Of a stretch of 64,000 nt of DNA, positions 47,958 to 56,153 are shown in pieces. The notes under the pieces were generated by a model. That model was not told where the DNA came from. It worked only from the letters and a program-made list of their open reading frames with translations, and made no database searches. How positions within the stretch are numbered: position 1 is the first letter of the stretch; every line of letters starts with the position of its first letter. The stretch is from Candidatus Melainabacteria bacterium RIFCSPHIGHO2_02_FULL_34_12 (GTDB taxonomy: Bacteria; Cyanobacteriota; Vampirovibrionia; 2-02-FULL-35-15): NCBI GenBank assembly GCA_001784555.1, contig MFRM01000005.1:28367-92366 (forward strand), read 5' to 3'. The position numbers and the translations under genes were made by a program.

Positions 47958-48796
47958 ATAAATTAATTTTAGAAGATTACAATCTAGAAATGACATTGCT
48001 TGGAGGGCAAGCATTTAACTGGGATTTTGAAGATGAGTGTTTTTACGGGTTTACACAAAGCAGGATAATTAAATTAATGCCCGTAGAGACTTGCCGTGGC
48101 AAGTCTTTATTACAATGGCAAACATATCCTGAGAATGACGATATTGATTTTTTAAAATCCTATTTAAGGTTAGATGTAAATTATAAAAACATTTTAAATA
48201 AAATACAAAAAGATCGTTATGTAAAAACTGCAGTTAAAAAATATCCAAATCTTCGATTAGTTAAACAAGATTTTGAAGAGACGCTTCTTTCTTTTATAAT
48301 TTCTACAAACAATAACATTAAATCAATAAGAAAATATATTAGACTCCTTAGTCAAAAGTTTGGCAAATCGATAAATGTAAATGGAGACAAATACTATTTA
48401 TTCCCTAGAACTGAAGTAATTGCAGAAGCTAAGCTTGAAGACCTTTTAAGCTGTAGTCTGGGCTTTAGAGCAAAATATTTAAAAGGCACTGCAAAATACC
48501 TGCTTGAAAACAAACTCACAAAAAAAATCCATAAACTATCAGAAGAAAATACAAGAATTGAACTAAAAAAAATTAAAGGGGTAGGAGATAAAATTACTGA
48601 TTGTGTTATGGTATTTTCGCTTGGCTTTGATAATATAACTCCGCTTGATGTCTGGGGAAAAAGAGTTCTGACTGACTTTTATAAAGTAAATAAAAAAATG
48701 AAATATAAAGACATGCGCAGATGGATTGAAAATTATTTTGAAGGATATGCAGGTTGGGCTGGACAATTTTTATTTGAATATATACGGCATCAATAA
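47954..48796 (+). CDS. ogg: 8-oxoguanine DNA glycosylase / AP lyase
   Basis: GGQAFNWDF, LLSFIISTNNNIKSIRKYIRLLSQKFG, IKGVGDKITDCVMVFSLGFDNITPLDVW (HhH-GPD). Confidence 0.85.
   Translation: MNKLILEDYNLEMTLLGGQAFNWDFEDECFYGFTQSRIIKLMPVETCRGKSLLQWQTYPENDDIDFLKSYLRLDVNYKNILNKIQKDRYVKTAVKKYPNLRLVKQDFEETLLSFIISTNNNIKSIRKYIRLLSQKFGKSINVNGDKYYLFPRTEVIAEAKLEDLLSCSLGFRAKYLKGTAKYLLENKLTKKIHKLSEENTRIELKKIKGVGDKITDCVMVFSLGFDNITPLDVWGKRVLTDFYKVNKKMKYKDMRRWIENYFEGYAGWAGQFLFEYIRHQ
48083..48110. repeat. decayed GTAGAGAC palindrome in frame inside ogg
   Basis: GTAGAGACTTGCC-gt-GGCAAGTCTTTAT, two mismatches in 13-bp arms. Confidence 0.8.
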
Positions 48797-48943
48797 ATTT
48801 GAAGAGTATTTAAACAAATATAACATTCTCATAAGAGAGGTCAAATATCCATTATCTTTAGTTGACATTGTAGTTATGATATTAAAGCATAAATATGCTA
48901 AAAGTATTAAAGGCGTATTTTAAAAAGACAAGGAAGTGAAAAA

Positions 48944-49630
48944 ATGAAGAAGTTATTTTTTATTCTTACAGCAGCTTTTATTCTTACATTAACAAGTTTT
49001 TCAAATTCTTTTGCACAAACAGCAGAAAAATCTCTTTATGAAAGACTTGGCAGTATTAACAGCATTGCAGCTGTAGTAGATGATTTTATAGATAAACTTC
49101 TTTCTGATCCTCTAATAACTGCAAATAAAGATGTAGTTGCAGGACTTGCACATACTACAAAACCGGGGCTTAAGGTTCTTATTACCGAGCTTCTTTGTGA
49201 AAAATCAGGCGGACCGCAAAAATATTCTGGGAAAAGCATGAAAGAATCCCACGAGGGATTAAACATTACCGATGCTGAGTGGCAGGCAATGATAAAAGAT
49301 TTACTTGCCAGCTTAAACAAATTTAAAGTTCCGAATAAAGAACAAATTGAAGTTATAGTTATAGTTAATTCAACCAAAGACGACATAGTTACAAAACAAG
49401 CTGCTCCTGCTGCTGAAGCTCCACCTGCACCACCACCTCAAGCAGCACCAGAGGCTAAACCTGCTGAAGTTCAAGTAGCACCACCTGCACCACCACCTCA
49501 AGCAGCGCCAGAAACTAAACCAGTTGAAGTAAAACCTGCAGCAGTTGAAGCTCCACCTGAAGCTAAACCTGTAGAAGAAACTGATTCTGATGTGGACACA
49601 ATAGAATTTGAAGGTAATGATCCTGATTAA
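48944..49630 (+). CDS. exported group 1 truncated haemoglobin with Ala/Pro-rich tail
   Basis: Signal peptide; SLYERLGSINSIAAVVDDFIDKLLSDP..., KESHEGLNITDAEW proximal His region; APPAPPPQAAPE repeats. Confidence 0.7.
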   Translation: MKKLFFILTAAFILTLTSFSNSFAQTAEKSLYERLGSINSIAAVVDDFIDKLLSDPLITANKDVVAGLAHTTKPGLKVLITELLCEKSGGPQKYSGKSMKESHEGLNITDAEWQAMIKDLLASLNKFKVPNKEQIEVIVIVNSTKDDIVTKQAAPAAEAPPAPPPQAAPEAKPAEVQVAPPAPPPQAAPETKPVEVKPAAVEAPPEAKPVEETDSDVDTIEFEGNDPD

Positions 49631-49651
49631 TATTTAATATCTATGAATTTT

Positions 49652-51403
49652 TTATTCTTCACTTTTCCATACTTCAGCAATTATTTTCGGAGTAATTGAT
49701 TTTGAAGACTCACCACGTGAGTCTTGTATGATTTTTTTTATTTTTAATGCTTTAGGAATTTCTACCTTCAATACATATACTTCATTACCTCTTTTAATCA
49801 CTAGAATATTGGCTGAAACAACAGGATTATAACAGTTAATTTCTATGCCTTCTTTGTTCTGTGATGTAAACACTTTGCCGCCATAAATAAATAAAAAATT
49901 GTGACAACTATATTGCTTTTCGTCTTTTGCATTAACTAACATAAACCTGAAATCTTCCGCGCCAGGCTTAGAAATAACTTCAAGCCAAAGACATGGAGCT
50001 ATTTGTGTTTTTGCACTGGGATTTGATATAACCTCAGATCCTAATATTAGAGGAGTTGCACTAGTAAAATCATTTATTACTCCTGCAATTTCTGCTGTAT
50101 CACTAATGACACTTTCTAGATCGTGAATTCTTTCTAAACTTTTATCATTATAAATTCTAAATTTGTTTCTTCGGATCTCTTCCAATGCTCTTTTTGCCCT
50201 GTAAAAGCTTCGCTGTGCTTCAGGTATATCTCTAGGATCAGAGCGTACATTTCTCTGACAATTATTTAAAGCTTGTTCTAATCTATAATTTTGATATCGC
50301 TCATCATATATATTAAACAATTTAATCCTATTCTTATCCACACTCAATGAAGCACCTAATGCATGAACTAAAAATGGTTTAGAAAACCTACTTGCAGCAT
50401 GACTTCTATCAGTGGAAATGTGTGCAGCCCCCTCTTGAGGAATAAGTAAAAATCCAGGGAAGCCTTCTTCAGGCTCATTTATGGTTCGGATACAAACAGC
50501 AACATACTCACACTGATTCATTGGATCTGAATCTTTAATTCTCTGCCTGTAGAGTGGATCTACATCATCTATTTTTACTACCCATATAGTTTCATCAATT
50601 CTACAAGTGTCTGGAATTAGGATTGATTTGCCTTTTTCTTCTGTTTTTACAATGGGGCACTTCTTATCAATTTTTATTCGTAAACCAGCAGGCTCTCTAA
50701 ATGACTCTCTAAACGGAGATATGCGATTATGTGTAAAAAGTTCTGCATTAAATAAATCAACAGGGTTTCCGGATTTTGCCAGCTGTTCAATATGATTTCC
50801 TATGCTCGTGCGTAAAGAGGAACACACGGTATCTAAAATTAAATCCTTAAAATATGCAAAAGAAGAATAACTCAATGCCCCTAAAATTTGTAATCTACTC
50901 AGAACTATAGGTGTCGGCGGATTTACTTCTAATTCAGGAGGAAAAATAACGTTACAAGCCTCACTTGTATTTGGTTCCAATATATATGGCGGAAAATCGC
51001 TTGGAAGTAATCCTGTTCTTTCAAGAACTATTAATCTAAAATTTCTTAATTGATCATTTAAAAATTCTTCTACTGCACTACAAAAAGGATCTTTATGTCC
51101 CTCAGTACTTGTTAAAAGATCATATGATCGACTTTTCATCATTTCATCGAAATTGCTCTGAACAAAATCTCTTAAACTACAAGTAAATCCAGAGAAGGTT
51201 TCTCTAAGTACATCACTCTGCTCAGGTGTAATTAAATCTCTTTTTGACCAAAAAATTGAGCTCAAGTTTAGAGGATGACATTCATATGTTCTGAATTCCC
51301 TTAATGCACCGAGGTTACCTTCTCTTCTGGCCTTAGCTTGTTCAAAAACCAGTCTACAGGTCCGTGTATAACCACCAAAAATTCTTGAAATATCCAATGC
51401 CAT
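49652..51403 (-). CDS. hypothetical protein (583 aa)
   Basis: Long ORF, no recognised domain. Confidence 0.55.
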   Translation of the reverse strand: MALDISRIFGGYTRTCRLVFEQAKARREGNLGALREFRTYECHPLNLSSIFWSKRDLITPEQSDVLRETFSGFTCSLRDFVQSNFDEMMKSRSYDLLTSTEGHKDPFCSAVEEFLNDQLRNFRLIVLERTGLLPSDFPPYILEPNTSEACNVIFPPELEVNPPTPIVLSRLQILGALSYSSFAYFKDLILDTVCSSLRTSIGNHIEQLAKSGNPVDLFNAELFTHNRISPFRESFREPAGLRIKIDKKCPIVKTEEKGKSILIPDTCRIDETIWVVKIDDVDPLYRQRIKDSDPMNQCEYVAVCIRTINEPEEGFPGFLLIPQEGAAHISTDRSHAASRFSKPFLVHALGASLSVDKNRIKLFNIYDERYQNYRLEQALNNCQRNVRSDPRDIPEAQRSFYRAKRALEEIRRNKFRIYNDKSLERIHDLESVISDTAEIAGVINDFTSATPLILGSEVISNPSAKTQIAPCLWLEVISKPGAEDFRFMLVNAKDEKQYSCHNFLFIYGGKVFTSQNKEGIEINCYNPVVSANILVIKRGNEVYVLKVEIPKALKIKKIIQDSRGESSKSITPKIIAEVWKSEE

Positions 51404-51514
51404 TGTTGTTAAAATCTCTAACCTAATTAACTCAAACTTACTAATTTAAAATCAATGCTTAAAAATTAATTTTGTTTAATGTAGATTCTTAATATTTATA
51501 ATTTTTTTAGATTT

Positions 51515-51544
51515 CCCGCCTGAGGTGGGTCCGCCTATGGCGGA
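51515..51544. repeat. tandem GC-rich hairpins, REP-like
   Basis: CCCGCC-tga-GGTGGG then TCCGCC-tat-GGCGGA just downstream of the tRNA-Arg. Confidence 0.6.
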
Positions 51545-51556
51545 AGGTTAAAAAAG

Positions 51557-51630
51557 CGGGCCCTGAGAGATTCGAACTCACGACACTCCGGTTCGTAGCC
51601 GGATCCTCTATCCAACTGAGGTAAGGGCCC
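51557..51630 (-). tRNA. tRNA-Arg(ACG)
   Basis: Minus strand GGGCCCT...AGGGCCC acceptor, anticodon loop CTACGAA, T-arm GTGAG-TTCGAAT-CTCTC; CCA not encoded. Confidence 0.92.
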
Positions 51631-51694
51631 TTTTTAATTGGCGATTAGCAATTTTCAATTGTAACTTGAAAACAGAGTTTATTATAGCGTAAAG

Positions 51695-52414
51695 TTAATT
51701 TTCATCCAAAAAATATTCTACAAAAACATTTGAGCTGACACTTAATTCTCCAGGAAGAACAGGAGTAGAAAAATCAGAGGCAGCGGCACCAGCAAATTTA
51801 CTTTCAGAAAATGCCACTGCACTGCCAACTGAAATACTTTTAATGCCGGTTACGGTTTTACCTGCAGCTTCTGCTACAATATCAGCTTTTCTTTTTGCAT
51901 CTGCTACTGCTTTTTGAAGAGCAAGCTCTTCAAAAGTATCACTTTTATCAAGTCCAAAATTAACGCCGCTAATTGTAAAATTCCCAGCGAGTGAAACCAC
52001 ATCTATAATATGGCCTACATCACTGATTTTTCGGATTTTTACCTGTACTTGATTATTTGCTTCATAGCCAACTATTTGTGAATCCCCTACAACTATTCCT
52101 GACTGATTTTGTTTATAAATAGGATTAATACTTATGTTGCTTGTCTGCAGATCATTCTCAGCAATTCCTTGCGCCTGAAGAGTACTGATTAATTTCTGGG
52201 CTAAGCTTGCATTTGAACTTGCAGCTTCTGCTGCAGTTTTTCCCCTGGTTACGACGCTTATACTTAATGAAACAATATCAGGTTTAGCTTTTACTTCTCC
52301 GTTTCCGTTAACACTTAATGTTGGTACAACTGATGTAGTTTCAGCAAATGCATTTTTATTAATGACATTTAATAAAAACAAAAGAAAAATAATAATTACT
52401 ATTTTATTTTTCAC
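51695..52414 (-). CDS. SIMPL domain (DUF541) exported protein
   Basis: SVNGNGEVKAKPDIVSLSISVVTRGKTAAEA...NISINPIY motif. Confidence 0.85.
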   Translation of the reverse strand: MKNKIVIIIFLLFLLNVINKNAFAETTSVVPTLSVNGNGEVKAKPDIVSLSISVVTRGKTAAEAASSNASLAQKLISTLQAQGIAENDLQTSNISINPIYKQNQSGIVVGDSQIVGYEANNQVQVKIRKISDVGHIIDVVSLAGNFTISGVNFGLDKSDTFEELALQKAVADAKRKADIVAEAAGKTVTGIKSISVGSAVAFSESKFAGAAASDFSTPVLPGELSVSSNVFVEYFLDEN

Positions 52415-52456
52415 AATTTTCTCCTTATATATTTATAATTATAAAACGCTGTTAAT

Positions 52457-54991
52457 TTATGGCGTAAGACCGCAAGTTACACGGAAACCTGCTTGATCAC
52501 TTGTAAATGAATCTGCATTTGTCAGATCTAGTGCAAGAGGTGCAGGTGAGTCAGTGTTTGAAGTCCATGAACCGCCACGAACAGGAACAATGGTTTGATT
52601 TGTTGAACTGGTTAAAATCTTACCGCTGTTTTTACCGCCATTTGTATCTGTAGTTGAGCCACTATCTACTGGTAAACCAAGTGCTTTTAAATCGGGATCC
52701 TGTGAAATATCATCGAAGTTAAAAGTACTGTTGTTAGTAGTAAAAGGAAGTGTCCTTCCAGCTCCAGTAAATCCGGAATCAATAGTCCAGACTCCTGCTC
52801 CTGCTGTTCCGGTACGTGTAACAGTGAAGTCAACTAGTTCTTTGACATTACCTATAAGATCATAGACCTGAAGGTCTCCGTCAAAGGTATCAGCTCCTGT
52901 TCCACCGCTATCATCTTTAATCGTGTCAGCAGTAGCACCAAGAGCTCCTTGTCCAGCACCACTTCCTGATTTTGTATTGCTTATAGATGAACCATCGAGT
53001 AAATGTCCCCAGCTCTTAAAGCCAGTTCCTGTAAGGCATCTATCAGTTGTTGCTCCACCTTCGATTGGATCATCACTGCACTCGAAGCTTGAGCTGTTTC
53101 TTCCATCTCTTGCTCCTCTTGTGTTTCCTCTTTCATTCCAACCGTTAGTTGTGTCAGCTCCAAATTTCCCAGAGACTTTTGAATATCTTCCAAGAATATA
53201 GAGTGCTTGTAGTTCTTTCATGGTTAATAAATGACAACTACCTATAGTAGTAATTTGTCTGTTTGCATGAGAAGCAGCTGTCTTTGCTGCAGCATAAGTT
53301 ATGCTTCCCCAAGGAACTACGTTCCTTTGGCTGGCTGCATTTGATGATGCTCCTGCATCAGAAGCTGTAGCATCAGATCTGGATGCTTCATATTTATCAA
53401 TCCAGAAACCTCCATATATAATTCCATCACTTAAGACATCCCGAAACTGTGGAATTTTTACCATTCTTGCCATTGCACTACCGACAGTAGTGAAGCTTTG
53501 TTCACTGGACAATGTATCCCAGTTTGCAATTAATTCTTCAACAGTAGGAAGTCCCTGACAATCAAGGGCATTATATGAACCATCTCCATTAACATCTTCA
53601 GATGAATCATTAGTTCCATTGCCGTTTGAATCCCAACAATTTGTACCGTTAGTTCCATTTGTACCATTAGTTCCATTTGTACCGTTGGTTCCATTTGTAC
53701 CGTTGGTTCCATTTGTACCATTGGTTCCATTTGTACCATTGGTTCCATTTGTACCATTGGTTCCGTCTGTACCCGTATCACCCTGTGGAACACCATAAGT
53801 AAGGGTACATGCATTTGAATCAAGAGTAACTGTTGCCATTGAACCTGCAGCAAGAGTGTTTGTAATAGTGGTTGGTGTTTGTGTTCTATCATTACAAAGC
53901 CCCATGCCATCAGCTCCAGTTCCAGCATTGACACCATTAAATCCTATAGGGATTCCAAAGGTAAGATTACAAAGTAAAGGATCAAAAAATACAGATGCTT
54001 GTGTACCTGCAGTAAGATTATTCGTAAAAATCATAAGCATGTCTGTAATATTGTTACAAACACCAGTGCCATCCATTCCATCTTCACCACTTTCACCAGC
54101 TGGTCCCTGAGGTCCAGCTATAGCATCTGGGGTAAGTGGATCAGTTCCAAGCCCGCTTGAAACACTTACAAAAACACCGTTTACAAGAGTAGCTGTAGAA
54201 TCAGTAAATGGATCTGTTGCAGTTACATTGCGAAAACCAGCTAATGCACTAGTAGTAGCAGTAGCTTTTACTTTCAATAAAGTATCATCGTCAATATTTT
54301 CTATACTGTTTATCTGAATAGTGCTGTCTCCAAATGATATATCAGTAAGAGAGTCAAATCCATTACCTAGAACAGTAAGAACTGTTTCAACACCGCGTGA
54401 AATAATTGAAGGAATAATTGCATCTATTCTAAATTCAGGTTTTGTATAAATTGTGGTTGTGGTTGTTTGAGAACCATCTACTGTAGCAGTTACACTATAG
54501 ATTCCAGGTAAAAAACCTTTTACAAAGACATTTACTACCTTATAGTCTGTTCCTTCAATGATTAAAAATTGGTTTTGTTTCTTGTTTAAATTAAAAATTA
54601 CTGGTTTGTTCTTTTTTGACTTTAGAATTCCATCTAATATTTGAGGATTGGTTTCAGCAGTTCGAAGATTTTTTATACTTAAAATCTTAAGCCCATCCAT
54701 TGCAAGCGTATTTTCATCTATTCCAAGCCCACCTGACTCAGCTCCTGTAATTTCAACTGCTACTGACACTGCGTTTGCATTAATAATTACCTGTATAGGT
54801 GTCTTTCTGTTAAGTTCAATGTTATATCTATCCCGTCTAAACTGCGGCAATAAAATACTTGCCAGATTTTCCTGTGCAAGAAATGTTTTAACCTTAGCAG
54901 GCCCGTAGTAAAGTGCCTGTGCACCTGTTTGCGATAGCAGTATTGTGGACAGCATTACAATGCAAAATATTTTCTTAAGTAGTATCTTCAT
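52457..54991 (-). CDS. exported IPT/TIG - collagen-like (GTN)n - SUMF1-like protein
   Basis: Signal peptide; IDAIIPSIISRGVETVLTVLGNGFDSLTDISFG; (GTN)n tract; C-terminal IYGGFWIDKYEAS...ELQALY...VRGGSWTSNTDSPAPL...GFRVTC. Confidence 0.7.
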   Translation of the reverse strand: MKILLKKIFCIVMLSTILLSQTGAQALYYGPAKVKTFLAQENLASILLPQFRRDRYNIELNRKTPIQVIINANAVSVAVEITGAESGGLGIDENTLAMDGLKILSIKNLRTAETNPQILDGILKSKKNKPVIFNLNKKQNQFLIIEGTDYKVVNVFVKGFLPGIYSVTATVDGSQTTTTTIYTKPEFRIDAIIPSIISRGVETVLTVLGNGFDSLTDISFGDSTIQINSIENIDDDTLLKVKATATTSALAGFRNVTATDPFTDSTATLVNGVFVSVSSGLGTDPLTPDAIAGPQGPAGESGEDGMDGTGVCNNITDMLMIFTNNLTAGTQASVFFDPLLCNLTFGIPIGFNGVNAGTGADGMGLCNDRTQTPTTITNTLAAGSMATVTLDSNACTLTYGVPQGDTGTDGTNGTNGTNGTNGTNGTNGTNGTNGTNGTNGTNGTNGTNGTNCWDSNGNGTNDSSEDVNGDGSYNALDCQGLPTVEELIANWDTLSSEQSFTTVGSAMARMVKIPQFRDVLSDGIIYGGFWIDKYEASRSDATASDAGASSNAASQRNVVPWGSITYAAAKTAASHANRQITTIGSCHLLTMKELQALYILGRYSKVSGKFGADTTNGWNERGNTRGARDGRNSSSFECSDDPIEGGATTDRCLTGTGFKSWGHLLDGSSISNTKSGSGAGQGALGATADTIKDDSGGTGADTFDGDLQVYDLIGNVKELVDFTVTRTGTAGAGVWTIDSGFTGAGRTLPFTTNNSTFNFDDISQDPDLKALGLPVDSGSTTDTNGGKNSGKILTSSTNQTIVPVRGGSWTSNTDSPAPLALDLTNADSFTSDQAGFRVTCGLTP
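53638..53768 (-). repeat. 9/18-bp minisatellite encoding collagen-like (Gly-Thr-Asn)n
   Basis: gttccatttgtaccattg-type unit repeated. Confidence 0.85.
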
Positions 54992-55250
54992 GTCAGTTTT
55001 TGTCCTCTGTTTATCTAATCTGAATCAGAACTGGACAATATTAGCATCTTAAAAATGCATTAAAGTATAAAATTTTTTTAATCTGGTATTTCAACTTTAA
55101 ATAACCTTGCTTTAACTGTGCAGCCCCTTGAATATAGTTATAAAAGAAAGATATAGCTCTATCTGTGATTAAATCGGGCTAAGAAAAAGTGCAGTTTTTA
55201 CAATTAGGGGAATATTACACTGGACACAATAAAATATTCAAAGAACAGTC

Positions 55251-55493
55251 ATGCACAATAAATTTCAAAATATTTCAATCTTTATTTCTACATTTATATT
55301 TGTAGTTTTAATTGCTCAGTTACCGCAAAATGATTTGTTAGAATCAAACAATGATAATTCAAGTAATACTGAGCTTAAAGTTTCAAAAGACAATTGTTTA
55401 AATTCCTGTTTGAATGATGTTGAAAAAATTGCAAAATGTGATTCAAAAGATATTATTGAAAACTTTTTAATAGAAGATATATTTAAAAAATAA
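55251..55493 (+). CDS. small exported hypothetical protein (80 aa)
   Basis: Hydrophobic N-terminus; followed by terminator hairpin. Confidence 0.45.
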   Translation: MHNKFQNISIFISTFIFVVLIAQLPQNDLLESNNDNSSNTELKVSKDNCLNSCLNDVEKIAKCDSKDIIENFLIEDIFKK

Positions 55494-55495
55494 AA

Positions 55496-55518
55496 CGGAG
55501 GCTTTCTTTCGCCTCCGT
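55496..55518. terminator. bidirectional intrinsic terminator
   Basis: ACGGAGGC-tttctttc-GCCTCCGT with T-runs on both strands. Confidence 0.75.
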
Positions 55519-55522
55519 CGTT

Positions 55523-55603
55523 TTATTTACTTGTTCGGTTGATACCGGTTCTGTATAACCAGGCCGGATTACCTACACAAGCTGTACGAAAATAGACGCT
55601 CAT
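55523..55603 (-). CDS. 26-aa microprotein (MSVYFRTACVGNPAWLYRTGINRTSK)
   Basis: AGGAGGA SD 7 nt upstream of ATG, terminator right after stop, TATAAT (minus, 55682-55687) upstream. Confidence 0.55.
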   Translation of the reverse strand: MSVYFRTACVGNPAWLYRTGINRTSK

Positions 55604-55715
55604 TTAGTGTCCTCCTAATTGAGCCAGACATCATCGTCTTTACGAGACGCCATTGTCTACAACTTTAAAACTCTGGAAATAATTATATCAGATCTATTTA
55701 GGGGTGTATAAAGTT

Positions 55716-55844
55716 TTCGAGGATACAAGCGGGTGGCGCCAGAAGGGAAGGGTTCAGAGCGAGGAACTCTGTGACAAAGCTCTGAAGGGTACCTGCAGGC
55801 GACAGGACCCGCGCTGTAAAACAATATCCTCGAATGTTTTACAG
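55716..55844 (+). ncRNA. candidate structured/pseudoknotted RNA (orientation uncertain)
   Basis: TTCGAGGATA (55716-55725) pairs TATCCTCGAA (55825-55834), which is the loop of CTGTAAAACA/TGTTTTACAG (55814-55823/55835-55844); GCGGGT/ACCCGC; TTCAGAGC/GCTCTGAA. Confidence 0.55.
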
Positions 55845-56153
55845 ACCCTCTATTTAGTTAATCAAGTAAACGACTGTTAAGGAGCACATAGCAAAATATT
55901 TATTTTTTATTAATAACATTTTTCATACGCCTGGCTTACAAGCCGTATAAAAAAAGTCAGCTCTAGTAAAATCTTGTTAAAAACATATTATTAAAAATTT
56001 GTTCCCATATTATTTGTAATTTTTTAATTTTTATTCTTACAAACCACAGGCAAATACCACAAGACAAATTCTTCTTGAACCATTAGAATTAATACTAATT
56101 TTTACTACGGGATTTTTATATCTGGCTTTAAAACCCAGATAAGGAGAGCTTTT

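Noticed and set aside
48726-48923. 65-aa ORF overlapping the ogg 3' end
   Set aside because: First part is an out-of-frame overlap with ogg and no start signal; not enough support.
50550-50566. TGTAGA-gtgga-TCTACA hairpin in the 583-aa gene
   Set aside because: Only 6-bp arms and no extended GTAGRGRC palindrome; likely chance.
53530-53937. Minus-strand ORF with MVQMEP repeats
   Set aside because: Alternate frame of the (GTN)n collagen-like minisatellite.
55716-55844. Known RNAs (RNase P, tmRNA, SRP, 6S, common riboswitches)
   Set aside because: I looked for GAGGAAAGUC (RNase P), the tmRNA tRNA-like ends, the SRP GGAA tetraloop motif and TPP/cobalamin/SAM/c-di-GMP cores and did not see them; an Infernal search is still needed.
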